Below are positions 12,362-25,245 of a DNA stretch of 64,000 bases, in pieces. Within the stretch, counting starts at the first letter, position 1. Each line of letters begins with the position of its first letter. The notes under the pieces were generated by a model. The model did no database searches, had not been told where the DNA came from, and saw only the letters and a program-made list of their open reading frames with translations. The position numbers and the translations under genes were made by a program. Source of the DNA: Daucus carota subsp. sativus (lineage: Eukaryota > Streptophyta > Magnoliopsida > Apiales > Apiaceae); the NCBI RefSeq assembly GCF_001625215.2, contig NC_030381.2:53865214-53929213 (forward strand), in the 5' to 3' direction.

Positions 12362-13440
12362 TCTATTCTTATTTTTTACTACTCTCTATGTCTCATTTAA
12401 TTCTATACGTTTATTTTTCACTGCTCGACACGCACTTCAATGCTCTTATAAAATATAGTTTTATAACTTATTTTTAATATTTTCTTTTTCTGAATAAAAA
12501 TATAACATTCAAATTTTTATATAAAAAAAAAATCTTAAAAATAAGTTATATAACTATACTTTACGGGAGCATTAAAGTCCGTGTCATTAGATTTTGTTAG
12601 AAAGCAAGCTAACAGGATGGCACTGGCACATTAAATTCACATTAAATTGCTAAAATTTTTCGTATGCTTAATGGATTCTTGGATTTTGCGCATCATCTTT
12701 GTTTGAGACAATTTTGTCATTGTCTACTTATTTGATGATTCAATGAAGTTCCAATTTTTACTTTAAAAAAAAAATTAGTTGCTAATTATGATAATATACC
12801 TAATTCGAAGTTCCTTTTAAACTTAACTAATATAATAATAAAATTATAATAGAAGAAAATATAGAATGGTAAAGAAACTTAAAAATCACACTTTTCTCGG
12901 AGTCCAAATAACACGAGCACATTCATCCATGATCCAACCAATTCGAAGATAACCCCACCAATCGTGTGTAATTTTTGGAGGAAAAAATTTCACCTTCATA
13001 AAATTCTTTTTAGTATTAAATATTTAACAGATGTCCAATATTTCTTATATAGAGAAATAAAGTATCTTTGGAGATCATATTTTTATTGTAGTATTGTAGA
13101 CAAACACAAGTCCATAATTTTTCTTATTTTTTTAATTATGTTTAGTGAGTGAATGTTATGTATATTGTATATAATACAGACCACCAACTATAATCAATGG
13201 GCACCAATCGTGATTTTGTATTTTATGTATTTCTTCGTATTATGTAATATTTTGCACTTGTGTAATAGTTTTGGTATATTTTTCTCCTATATCAGTAAAT
13301 ATGCTCCTAAAACAGTTTTTTAATTTAAGTTGTCAATCTGTAAAAGAATAAGACAAATATAAGAGCTAAAAAATGAGAATATTAGTATTTATCCGACTAT
13401 ATTAAATATTAAATTAATTATCCGATTTTGATATTTGATC
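12362..13440. other. intergenic, AT-rich; no gene seen
   Basis: Short pieces recur elsewhere in the window: the bases around 12880-12960 match 26790-26860 and, inverted, about 36530-36640, indicating old shared flanks. No exon is supported. Confidence 0.5.
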
Positions 13441-14628
13441 AGAATTCTCATACTGCTAGTCTGCTACTAGTCTAGTACTAGTAAGGAATGAAACAGATTT
13501 GTTGGTTGCATTCACTAAAGTTGGTGTGTATACGACACTGGTGAACTTGCTCTTATAGTCTTATCATACCAACCAATTGAGGAAACATCATATTACACCA
13601 TTGCTCAACAGTTAACAGTACCACAGATTACTTACCATAGTACAAAGTCTTGGCTTAGAATGATTTGAACCATAAGAAAAGGAAAAGCTTTTCAAGTCCG
13701 CTTATCAATCCACACAATCAACAAGAACAATTCACACACACAAACTAAACACATCGAGCTTGGACAGAAATCTAACCATTTGTTTCAAAAGGTCAAAACA
13801 ATGACCAATTCATAAACTGATAAACATAATATACATGCAGATGACTTTATTAAGCAACTACTTTCTTTGTTCCCTTGTGCTCCTCCACAGGCACTGTTGC
13901 AAGCAAATCCCTGCTTATACAAACAACAGTCAACACATACTCAGCTTCCACAAAAAATATATACAAAACACAACTTTAACTACCAACAAATATGAACAGA
14001 TTATAAACAAGAACAAGGTACCAACTGGAATTACTTCAGGACAAATGTAATAGGGAGATAGAAATCAATCAATTCCTTGATACAGAACATGGAAAAATGC
14101 AAATACCAGTTATCCGACCTCACATAACAAAAACAAGACTAATGTAATAGGGAGATCTTCGAAGAAATTAATTCCTCGACAGAGAACATGGGAAAATGCA
14201 ATACCGATTATTTGACCTTATACAACAAAAAAAACCATGTACAATAAAGAGTAGATACAGTTAAGGAAGTTCATAAAAGGAAACTGTTAAGTGGTATTAT
14301 TCTCTTGTAGTTTGTAGTTTACATGTTCATATTTTGTCAGTATTTAATAAACAAAATGCAGGTTCATTTTGGTTTTCACAGTTAGACCGGAGTCCACCAG
14401 CGTAACCCAAACAGAAACAATTTCCACATGTCATGCCCCTTTTGTTGGGTTGCGTTGGAGTTGCATGCTTTGCAAACACAAACGATAGAATATACACTCC
14501 CCTGTATGTAGAACAAGATTCAGCGACACATCTGTATTGTTTAATTCAATACTCATCCAAAATGAACATGCTGGTAGCGTCACAGTACAGTGCAACACTG
14601 CGATAAATTATTAAATGTCTTAAAGTGT

Positions 14629-14862
14629 GGTTCTGGTATGTGCTTCAAGGTGGAATTTCCAGGCTCGTGTTGGAAGTCAAAAGGCTGGAGCTCATAATGC
14701 TTATTCCCTAGTTTTCGTGTGTCACATCTATCCCGTCAGTTTCTATTCATGCCATTCGCAGATTTCAATCAACAATTCAACATTTAAAATACGGGAATTC
14801 TTCAAATTCCAAAATATGGGGATACGGGTACGGGGGGATACGGCAAATATTAAAATATTTAA

Positions 14863-14900
<38 letters not shown>

Positions 14901-15505
14901 ATTCATAAGATGCATTTAAGTAGAACAAAATAGCGGAATAACTAAATCAATCCTACTAGAGATAGAAATACACACACACACACGAGCAATTATATATACT
15001 TACAATCTATAGACACACATGAGCAGATATTACAGAAAACACACTTACAAATCGACATACTTGAGCTGGAGATGCTCTGCTCTCTCTCGTACAGGTACTC
15101 AATTAGTCTAATTAGGTTTTGATCCCTCTTTTCTTTCTTTTGATCAACTAGTTTTAAGTTTAAAAAAAATAAAAAAGTTGTTAAAAATTACGATTTGTGC
15201 CACTGCCGCACCCCCATCCCCGCACCCCCGCGTATCCCCATCGCTGCCTCCACCGATACGCCACGTGGCGTATCCCGTGCGTATCCCGCCGCACCCCGCC
15301 GCACCCCCAAGTATCCCCTACGCAGTTCTTCACCCAGATGAAGTATCTCTGCTTTCTAGGGTTCTGGTATGTGCTTCAAGGTGGAATTTCCAGGCTCGTG
15401 TTGGAAGTCAAAAGGCTGGAGCTCATAATGCTTATTCCCTAGTTTTCGTGTGTCACATCTATCCCGTCAGTTTCTATTCATGCCATTCGCAGATTTCAAT
15501 CAACA
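14629..15505. repeat. 585-bp insert flanked by 146-bp direct repeats
   Basis: 14629-14774 and 15360-15505 are apparently identical (GGTTCTGGTATGTGCTTC to TTTCAATCAACA). Copies C and D have this sequence once and no insert. The insert (14775-15359) has GGGATACGG-type motifs at the left and CCGTATCCC-type motifs in a GC-rich right part, an (AT)n run and (CA)n. No coding family is recognised. It could be a duplication made while filling in a staggered break, or a transposon within a larger duplication. Confidence 0.7.
14866..14897. repeat. (AT)n microsatellite
   Basis: Uninterrupted AT dinucleotide run within the 585-bp insert. Confidence 0.9.
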
Positions 15506-15861
15506 TATCATCAGGCTAGGACGTCAAGTTTTATGCCGCCATACAATATTAGTGTCCCAAGATAATTTCAAACTAAAAAGTTTATATTATTAAAAAAACG
15601 GTAGGTGTATTCTGTAGTTGTAGCAGAAATGGAGCTTCCCTTCCATGACACCGAAGGCATAAAAGCATGAAATCATGTCTCCGTGAACGAAACATGAAAT
15701 ATGGACTCATAGCCACACAGTGTAATTAAATTGCCCTAATAGAAATATCTAACCATTTTCCACACCTAACGAATCATATTCATCACAGAACTGTTTATCC
15801 TCAATTAACCAAGAAATGCACAGAGGTTCTGTTTCCACAGTCAACAACATAATGATAACAC

Positions 15862-15921
15862 AAATAAATAAATAAATAAATAAATAGATAAATATGCGTG
15901 TGTGCGTGTGGGGGGGGGGGG
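15862..15921. repeat. (AAAT)n-(TG)n-(G)n compound microsatellite, copy B
   Basis: AAAT repeats, then a TG/CG-type run, then about 12 G. The same compound tract, with different lengths, is in copies C (39593-39646) and D (42422-42484). Confidence 0.85.
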
Positions 15922-16352
15922 TTGTGCATGCCATGTTCCCATGGTTTTTTTGTCAAAACAGAGCTAATATTCACAGGCATAGTCACAAGTCCCCACAACA
16001 AACTCACATGTATGTAAAAAAATTCAACCTTAAGTCCACGTGACACGAATAAAACAATAAGAGTGGTGAGTGGAGAAGACTGATAGTTAGATTAGACACT
16101 TTGTTTGGATCAATGGTTAATCGAAATCCCACAAATATTGATGTTTCCCATGTCGTCCTCCCAAAATTAAGTAAAATACCTTGATGAAACTGTATCTTCT
16201 AATTTATTTCCAGTTAATAATATGAGCAGGAGGGAGCAATTATCACTATAAAAAAATAAGAAATTTAAAGTCGAGAAAAGAAGGAAGAGAGGTGTGAGGA
16301 AAAACTGAGGAGCGCATGAAATTAAAATAACGGGAGATGCTGTTGGAATTAC

Positions 16353-17513
16353 CTGCGACTGATATCCCTTACTTTCAAGATCATAGTTGGGAAGAGGCTA
16401 GGCACACATATATGTGTTTCGAAGGTCTCAACATTCTTGCTCTCATCACGCAAGGAGGCTGTGAAAGTAACAAGGTAACTAGTACCCTCCTCCGCATCAA
16501 GTTTAATCACCTTGACAACTTTCAGTGAGGAAATGTTATGAAATGCCTCTCTTTTTATATGACCTGTACGCTCAAGAGACTGCGTGTGCAGTGTAAAATG
16601 ATTAGATATTAATATTTAAGAATATTAATTAAAAGAAAGATAAAAAGATAGGAGACAGACCTGGTCCATGTCATAATTGACAAGAGCATACTGGGAGAGA
16701 AAAGGGGCCATATCTTCCAAAGTGTTCTACAGTGAGGAAATTCAATATATATAAATAATATGAGTATAACAAGCACTAGTGCGCATAAAGGAAATAGGAT
16801 ACCGGAAGCATAGCTAAAAGGAATACAGAAATATACAGCAGGGAATGTTTTGATGACGGGTTGTTGAGCAATATCAAGGGGCGGATCTTGTTTAGACTTT
16901 TCACCATTGTGACCAGACTGAGAAGATTTGAGCTCAACAGACTTAATCTCTATTTTTTTATATTTGAGAAAAAACTGTGTTATTGTTGTTTTGAAAACTG
17001 TAGCATCCCCACGAGGTGACAGGGCTTCGAAAGTGATAAGATTTATCCAACAGCCACCCTTCGCGGTCACTATCTTAAGCAGCTTGACTAGGATGAATTG
17101 TGTATGCTGTATGTAAAAATAGTTAGTTAAATAACAAACACTACAAGAATTAATCGGAAATCTAAAATTCAGACAGATAGTTGCATCAATTGCTTGTCGA
17201 GAGCCCGAGAAACAAACCTCCTTGATATTGTAAAGGCGAATAGCAAGCTCCGTAAGACAAACATATTCATCCATATAGATGGGATGCAATTTCTTGTTTT
17301 TCGACGCATCGTAAATTTTCTCCGTAGGTAGACCAAGATAAAACTAGAATTGCAATATAGATACAATGAATTATACAATACAAAACATGAACACAAACAC
17401 AAAAGATACGATGATTGAGGAACTCTTACGTGTACTCGCCTTCCCTTCCTCGTCGCTCCCGGTCCATGTTTGTCTGACCCACGAGAATCATTCTTTGTGC
17501 GACTCCTCCCCAT
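16353..17513 (-). CDS. block X copy B: unknown plant gene
   Basis: Minus-strand copy with start at 17513 (MGRSRTKNDSRGSDKHGPGA), exon 2 (FYLGLPTEKIYDASKNKKLH, PIYMDEYVCLTELAIRLYN), exon 3 (HTQFILVKLLKIVTAKGG to IKTFPA), exon 4 (TLEDMAPFLSQYALV) and a cystatin-like last exon ending at the donor next to 16352. As in copy A, exons 4 and 5 do not join in frame by simple reading. Protein segments from exons 2-3 look identical to copy D, implying a very recent duplication, gene conversion, or an assembly duplicate. The basic N-terminus (RTKN, RKGRR) could be nuclear or ribosome-directed, but that is speculation. Function not recognised. Confidence 0.45.
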
Positions 17514-17932
17514 ATTCAAACACCGCCTCTTCAATTTCGCCTGATTGGAAACCCTAATTTCGCCTCTTCCTTTTCTGTTAGACTCGCTTCGCTTGTAATA
17601 TTATAAAGGAAACAAAATCTAAATTAAAATATCACACTCTAATAATAAATTTGGAATGTATATACATTTGGTATATGCATGGATACTTCATCTGTTCAAC
17701 ATTTTTTCCAAAAAACTCCGAATGCAATTTTCGAAAGGCTTTTATCGATAATCCAAACCAATTCTCACGAAATAAGAGAATAATCACATACTCTCACCAG
17801 GGGTAGAAATCAAGCTATAATCAAAACAAATTAGAGAAAATCAAACTAAAAACTAAAACAATTAGATATGCACCACGACCCTACACTAGGAGATAATCAA
17901 TCAACTCACAAATCCAAAAAGCCCTCTCGAAG

Positions 17933-19047
17933 GAGTTGAAAACGAATTCGAGTAATTTGGGATCGAACTCGGATTTGACTCGTTAAAAACGACTATAATT
18001 CGTATCCGTGTAAAAAATGAGTGAATTTGAATACGGTTTTACAATTCGAATGAATATCGAGACGAATCGTAACATTCTGGTACTCACAATTATTTATTTA
18101 GAGTTGTTCAATTAAATTAAGGGGCCGTTTGGTTCGACTAAGGAAAACGGAATGGAATCCAGAAAAGGGAAATGAAAAGAAAGGAAAGGAATGATGCTGA
18201 ATTGTATTACCTGTTTGGTTTTGATCCGGAAACGGAATGGAAAATTATATGATTATCCTTATATTTGATTTTCAAATATTTTAATATCAAAAATTTCAAA
18301 TATATTTACATATATAATAATATAGTTCATTTATATTTCATAATTTGACATATTTAATTATTTAAAAATATTATTAATTTTATATTAAAATTATTTTTAA
18401 TATATAAAAATTAAATTAAAATTTATTTTTGATTTTCAAAAATATTTTACATATTACTTTTGATGTTAATGGCATCTGAAATAAATTATAAATGATAATA
18501 AAATAAGAATCAGGAAAGGGAAAAGAAATACCCAGGGAAGGTTGGGAATGGATAATGAGGGATTTGGGGTAAACCTAAAACTAAAAGAAGGGAAAGGGAA
18601 TGATGATTTTTGTAAAACAAACAACAACAAAGGGAATGAAACTGGTTGTTTTCCTTTCACTTTGTTAACTACCCCCAACCAAACGGCCCCTAAGAGTACT
18701 CGATTATACATATTTAATGAAGACGCTCGAATCGAATACATAAATCATGTATATTATTATGTATAATATACATCATATAAATAATATTATAATATATTAA
18801 TATTATACGCTACAAGTGATTTGATTATATATGTAGTAAATAATTATACGAGTATTCATAATTTTTTAATTATCCACTTCGAATTCGAATACAAACATAC
18901 AAATATAAATAATTTGTATACATTCGAGCCAGCTGAAGTATAAACTGTACAAATATTGAAATTCGAATTCGAATACGAGTAATTATCATGTCGAGCCGAA
19001 TTCGACCATACTGTTATTCGTACCTATTCGACTCGTTTTCAGCCTTA
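17933..19047. mobile_element. hAT element with TAGGGCTGAAAACGA-type ends
   Basis: Ends GAGTTGAAAACGAAT and, inverted, TAAGGCTGAAAACGAGTC; flanks TCTCGAAG (17925-17932) and TCTAGAAG (19048-19055), an 8-bp duplication with one mismatch. Without the inner MITE it is about 542 bp. Related copies sit at the same place in the R blocks at about 25.98-26.52 and 46.28-46.89 kb, so it predates the block duplications. No transposase. Confidence 0.65.
18121..18690. mobile_element. Tourist-like MITE (570 bp) nested in the hAT element
   Basis: Ends GGGGCCGTTTGGTT and AACCAAACGGCCCC are perfect inverted repeats flanked by TAA (18118-18120 and 18691-18693). Paralogues near 26140 and 46460 have the empty site AAATTAAGAGTACTCG. 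Insertion therefore followed divergence of the R blocks. Confidence 0.85.
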
Positions 19048-19290
19048 TCTAGAAGCGAATAGGAACGAAAATCGAAAGTTTCGGTGATATAGATCTAAGA
19101 AACTTTCCCCAAAGATCGAGATTTATTAAGAAATTAATAAAAGAGGCAAGAACAATCAAACAACAAGGAATGAAATGGAAAGATTTGGGGGTTTTCACTG
19201 GAAAACCGATGAAAGCGCTATCGGGATGAAAAGAGGGAGGCGGCTAGAGAGAAGAGAGAAAAAGGAAAATAGGGTTCGGCAGTTTACTTT

Positions 19291-20069
19291 TACGGGGGTG
19301 TATCCAATTCGGATTTCAATGGATTGTTTTTAGTCCATGGATTTTAATGGATTATATGTGATTTTGATTTTGTACGGATTCTTGATAAATTGTCACAGAG
19401 TTGATAGCATTTAAACACAATACTTCAAAATCCTATTGATAGTAATGGGATTTCAAAAAACTTAAAAATACACTGAAGAATGCCACAAAATCCATCATTT
19501 TATGAAATCAAAAAAAATCCATAAGCAGTTGAATACCTTCAGATTTTAATGGATTTTAAACATAGCATAATTTAAAATCTCAATTGAATCCCAATCTGAA
19601 GTCACGGTCCGATTTAAATTTGGAATTTTTATACATTTGGTATATTATTTGAGTACAACTCCAATAATAATAAAAAATCTTAATCAAAAATGAGTTAGTG
19701 TATTAAAAATACTTGCCATTAATCAGGACGAAGCACGGGCGACTATATAATTTTTTATTTTTTATTTGTAATTTTAATTTAATATTATCTTAGTATTTTA
19801 GTATTAATGAATTGGATTTAATTAAATTTTATTAGTTAACTAATTATATTTGTTCACGAAAATTTAAATTTTTAAAATTTATTATCTATTTATAAATATT
19901 TTTCTAATATTAATATGTGATAATTTATTATTCAATCAATTTTAAATCAAAATTTTAATATATCACATATTTTTATATGTATGGAAAGAAATATTTGTCG
20001 TGTAACATATGAGAGTTAGAATATGTGATAAATATACGATTTTGAATATTTTTTTTTCAAAACCAAATC
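19291..20069. other. intergenic; probable decayed MITE, no gene
   Basis: 19293-19610 has GGGGTGTATCCAATTCGGATTTCA at one side and a degenerate complement (TCAATTGAATCCCAATCTGA) at the other, suggesting a worn MITE. A short GAAGCACGGGCGACTATATAA stretch near 19730 recalls a Helitron end but has no hairpin. Confidence 0.35.
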
Positions 20070-23000
20070 TGTGACGCCCCCAGATCCACATCTCGCAGAT
20101 CTGGTCCGCCACTAAACATCTGGCTCAAAAACAACACTTGCATTACATATTAATTTTACATAATCCAACTCTTGCCCACAAGTCCAGGGTCGATCGTCTT
20201 ACAATATTACTACCGAGTCTAACTTTATTACATAAAGGGAAGTCTGATTTCAGACTATTATAATAACTATATCTCGTAATACCAAGCGGCGTAGTCTAGC
20301 AGTCTCCGCTTGAGTGATGCGCCTTTTCCCTGCCTTTGCCAAAAACCCATTTCCGGGCGGTTCTCTTGAGTTGTGCCATACTCACTATTTACTGCTCAAA
20401 AAGGAATAAAATAGATACAAGAATGAGCAATCAAATTGCTCAGCAATTCCACATAGAACAAAACAACAATCAACAGAATATGCACGTAAGGCATAGAAAA
20501 CAATTCAAGTCAAAGTAACAAAGCAGCTACCGCCAAATGACAACACAAGTTCAAGTAAAGAAAACGCTGGTCTTCCACCTCTCGGTAACACTACATGGCT
20601 CGATCAGCACCATTTCGTGAATACCGTTCTCCTGTGTGATCTTTGCAGTCTGATCGTAACCGCACAAGACACACCTACCACTCTCATTTGCTAGCATAAG
20701 GGTTTTGTAACCCAAAACTATCTGCCTTACCAGATAGTACATTCTCAACTCTACCACGAATTTAATAAATTCGTGTTGACCAGCTTGAATAGATTCCTCC
20801 GAATACAAGAAAATTCTCCCGAACAAACACTTCGCAATCAATACTACTCGTCTCTACCAAAGAAGTGCGAACAATGCACCCTTTCGACAATGATTACCCA
20901 AAGATAGAAGTGAAGGATAATTAATAGAATTAGATTCCAAGAATAAGATGATCTCCAAAAAGGGAGTAAGTTGATTGTGGTGAGATCATCGCTGCAATTT
21001 ATTCACGTCAACTTTCAAATATTCAAAATATTATGATTATTAGGATAGGCTCATTCCCGAACAATGGGAGTGCTCGAATTATAAGAGGTAATATATGAAC
21101 AATATTTTTAGAGTCTTCAAATGAAACGTAGATATCTTCTCGATTCACAATGGTACGAAATGTAATATCTTCACAATCAACACTTTTCACACAATTATCA
21201 AATAGGCATGAAAAACTTCACGTCAAGAGAGGGATAGTGAACTTGCCTGACGTCCTTAGCTTGATAAGACTTTCCAAGATTTAATACTTATAAATTTGCT
21301 CCTCTTTTCCATAATAATAACGATTCTAAACCACGCAATATAATCAATTTAGTATTCTCTTTATAAAGGAGACAATAAATTTGTAAAGGATAATTAAATG
21401 AAATCTCGTATCCAGATAATGTTAATATCTTTTAATCAATTAATAAATTCCCTTTTATATCCGTAAATTCTCATCATCATTTCTTTGATTATACAAATAT
21501 TTTAACTTAATATCAGATAATAATCTATTATCTATTATTATCTATCCGCTTGACTATTAATAACGTCTTTCTTTATTTTATTTGTTTTACTATCAATTTA
21601 CCAAGTAGTAATCTCATATCACCAACTTGTCTCACCAACTTGTCTCACGATTCTAATTTTATTAATCTTTCCTAGCCATCTCATTTGGTCGCAACCCAAA
21701 TTAAATTTAAATCTTATTAACTTAACATTTATTTAAATTATTACTACTCTAAATAATTCAACCCTCTCTTCAATATTAATTTTTATTAGATACCGCTCCA
21801 ACTTAAGCCGGTTCGATGTAATCCGAAGTTCATACAATTACCACAACTTAATTATAAGTTCCGATTCTCGATATTTGTAACACTCATTATAACCAACGGT
21901 CCTTATTTTATTTTGTATTTTCTTTCCAAATTTGATTACTAATCATACACACCTATTCATCATAGAACTTAAATTTAATATCCAGTTAATCGTTTTATCT
22001 TGCCAATATTTAATTAGGGACTGATTTATTTATTATTAAATATTTGCACTCTCCTCCCTCATCTCCCTCTGTTCTCTCCCACCACTGTTCCGGCGGCTCC
22101 TCCGCCACTGTCCCCCTCTCTCTCTCTCTCCCCCCCCCCCCCCCCGACGATGCGCGCACACACAGCACGTACACAAACAAATCTCCCCGCTCCATCACCA
22201 CCGCCGGCTGTACCGGGGCTGGCTCCGGCCTCCATCCCCTGCGATACCCACCTCCCAATCTGCACACTCCCCATAAGCAACCAATTCCTAATCTCAATTT
22301 CTTCGATTTCAGCCAATAAATCAAAAGCCCCAAAAATTTCTTAGCTATAAACCCTAGTGCTAGTTTTTTATTACATTTGGAGGAAAAATATAAAATACCT
22401 CTTTAATAGATGTATTGCCGTATAGGTTTTCCAATCATGCCTGCTATTCATTTTCTTAATACTGATAGAAGAGAATGAAAAGGGTCCCACATACTTTGAA
22501 GCTTCCATAAACTAGATGTCTTATTTTTCTTAAGGAAAGGAAATAAAATGAAATTATAAAATAATTAATTACTCACCTTGCTGTAATAATGGTGACGAAA
22601 CACCAATTCTTGTTTAATAGACTTCCAAGCTAAAGCTCCTGACTTCCCTTTTCTCTTTTGAGTTTTGACAGAAGAATGAACCAAAGAATAAAGCAAGGCT
22701 TTGGTTGGGTTTTTATACTAACTTTCTAATTACAATTAGTGGCTAATAACTCATTAACTTATAATTTATAAAGAAAATAGCTTGATTTTTAAGCTTGCAT
22801 TTCTTGGGCTCCGAGCTTTTCTTGGGCTCCAAGTTCCGGGGTGTGTCCCCCAAGTAACGCTCTGGACGTGCTGCAATCGGCTCGTTTATTCTCGTTTCGG
22901 TTTTTTGTCCGACAAATATTTAAATAATTAAATATCATACAAAAAGAATAGATAAATCAACTATTATTTATTTTAATATTTCTGATAAATCTCAGATATA

Positions 23001-23487
23001 TATAAATAAATTATTTTGCCTAGAATGTAAATTATCCACCGGTCAGTGCATAAATAGATACCCGAGACTACTATATTCTTGTATAAACAAAATTCTCGTG
23101 TTTAATCTAAATATCTGGCCCGCACAATATAACGCCTCGTGTTTTCTCAATTTTTTTCTCAACTACAATGTTTTAATATTTTAAAATTTTTATTAAATTA
23201 GAGAATAATATTGTAGCTCTTTCTACCCGATAATTAATTAAGCTTGTCAGCTTTATTTTGTGTACTAGTGAGTATAATATTAACGAGCCACGAAATTTAA
23301 AAAATTTCGTGTCTATTACTCATATTTATGAATATTCCTATTATTGACGCACGCATCACTGGCCAACATCAAATATTCTGTACCGCATAATAATACATTT
23401 TAGAATTTAACTTAATATTTCTGACATAGAAAATTAAATAAAATAATTTTTACGCTTTTGGTACTAGTAAAATTTTCGGTTGTTACA
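20070..23487 (-). mobile_element. LTR of a Ty3-type retrotransposon (fossil), 3.4 kb
   Basis: On the minus strand it begins TGTAACAACCG directly after a polypurine tract and ends GGGGGCGTCACA, giving TG...CA termini. It contains a poly-C/(CT)n stretch near 22120-22145. Length and termini fit long-LTR chromovirus-like families. It is the 3' LTR of the fragment to its right. Confidence 0.65.
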
Positions 23488-25245
23488 TTCTTCCCTCCTT
23501 TAAAGGATTCCGACCTCGGAATCATATTTGGTGCTAAAACAATTCCGAATATTTCTTTCTCATTTCGTTTTCTCACTCCCATGTGACATCCTCTTTTGCT
23601 AGGTTTCGCCAAATTACTCTAACCAACTTCGCTTTCTTATTTCTTAGTTCTTGAATCTTTGAATCTACAATCTCTACTGTTTTCGTTTCGTACGTTCGGT
23701 AAGATTGGATATTTATTGGCTCACAATTGAGAACATGACGGTTATAAGTTGTGTAAGATCTCAATACGTCGTGGATATGTTGTAAATCTGGGGTAAAGCT
23801 AATTGTTAAAAAAAAAAAAAGCTCAAACTTTCTCTAATATTTCAAACGATCCTATATAACTTAATTCTCTTCTCGAATCTAATTACTCCTTTCCAAGGCA
23901 ACACTTTTAAAAACATTTTTTTTTATATCAAATTCTTTCTCTTTTCGTCTAAATTTGCATATTTCTTTTGTCTATCCTGAGTTGCAACCAGTCTCTTTCG
24001 TATATTTTCAATTGATTGTTTAGTGTGTTGAACTAGTTCTGGCCCTAGAATCTTTTCTCTTTAACTTCATCCCGCACAAGAGGTGATCTACACTTTCTGC
24101 CATATAATGCTTTATAAGGTGTCATTCCTATGCTAGAGTGATAGCTATTGTTGTAAGCAAACTCTACTAAAGGTAAGTGATCATCCCAACTTCCTTTAAA
24201 ATCCAAAGAACAATTCTCTTAACATATCTTCTATAGTCTGAATAGTTTTTTTTTTTTTTTACTTTGTCCATCAGTCTGAGGGTGATACTCAGTGCTCAGG
24301 TTAGGCTTAGTTCCAAAATATTCTTGAAATGCTTGTCAAAATTCTCAATATAAATCTCGCATCTCCATCCGACAAAATTTATACTGGCACTCCATGTTTT
24401 AACACGACTTCTTTCATATACATTTTACTAATCTTTTAGGGGTATATTTCTCACTAATAGGAAGAAAATAAGTAGATTTTGTCAATCTATCCATGATTAT
24501 CCAAATAGTGTCTTGATTAGTTCTAGTCCTTGGTAAACCTACTGTGAAATCCATGGTGACGTGTTCCCATTTTCATTTTGGGAATTCTAATGGTTGCAAC
24601 AATCCATTAGATCGTTGATGGTAAATTTTCACTTTCTGACAAGTCAAACATCTACTTACCCAATCAACGAATCTCTTTTCATATTAGACCACCAATAGTT
24701 TCTCTTCAAATCTTGGTACATCTTGGTGCTTCCTGGGTGTATAGAATACCTTGATTCATGAGCTTCACTCAATATATCTCGTTTAAGATCTATTATGTTA
24801 GGAATCCAAATTCTATTAGCAATCTCCTTATTTCTTTTTTCATCTTTAACACTTAAGTATTCATCGCCTGTCAATTCAGAATGTCTTTCTTTAATCATCA
24901 ATTGTTGACTCTTTTTGATTCTTTCGATTAGTTCTGGTTGCACTAACATCTCATAAATCCTTCCCTCCTTATGCTCCGAATCCTTAATTTCCAATTCTAA
25001 TCCTTCCACTTCCTTAATAAATTCCTTTGGTAGAGGCATCACATTAATCATTTCTTTTCTACATAAAGCATCAGCTACTACATTCGTTTTCCCTGAATGG
25101 TAGTTAAAATTACAATCATAATCTTTTATCAATTCTAACCATCTTCTATGTCTCATATTTAATTCTTTCTGGGTAAACAATATTTTTAAACTTTTATGAT
25201 TGATGAATATCTCACGTTTTTCACCGTATAGATATTGTCGTCAAA
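23488..25245 (-). mobile_element. Ty3/gypsy retrotransposon pol remnant (fossil)
   Basis: Parts in order on the minus strand: the end of the RNase H region, an integrase zinc-binding region near 25180-24660, further integrase-like sequence, and a C-terminal segment ahead of the polypurine tract and LTR. The element is broken: its 5' LTR, gag and most of pol are missing in this window and the remaining coding is degraded. It appears old but still clearly alignable. Confidence 0.8.

Larger units (their letters stand above)
13441..16352 (-). other. block X copy B, downstream segment
   Basis: Minus-strand paralogue of 10.3-12.4 kb, nearly identical to 40.78-42.91 kb except for a 585-bp insert (14775-15359) and a deletion near 14610. 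It contains the small exon reading DLLATVPVEEHKGTKKVV near 13915-13855. Its right part carries a (AAAT)n/(TG)n/(G)n tract. Confidence 0.6.
17580..19290 (-). repeat. upstream block (R) of block X copy B
   Basis: Region upstream of copy B, repeated at 25.70-26.53, 44.17-44.43 and 45.68-47.14 kb. At its distal end the minus strand reads as a CT-rich leader (near 19270-19200) with splice-like junctions, suggesting the 5' untranslated exon and first intron of block X. It is interrupted by a hAT element, itself interrupted by a MITE. Confidence 0.55.

Noticed and set aside
15178-15519. Long proline-rich open frame on the plus strand
   Set aside because: It runs through the GC-rich CCGCACCCC/GTATCCC part of the 585-bp insert and into non-coding block X sequence; composition artefact.
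19725-19760. Possible second Helitron 3' end (AAGCACGGGCGACTATATAA)
   Set aside because: Only one arm of the expected hairpin is present and no CTRR terminus follows.
22010-22344. Overlapping Gly/Arg- and Pro/Ser-rich frames on both strands
   Set aside because: They lie within the LTR, over (CT)n and poly-C; low complexity, no family resemblance.
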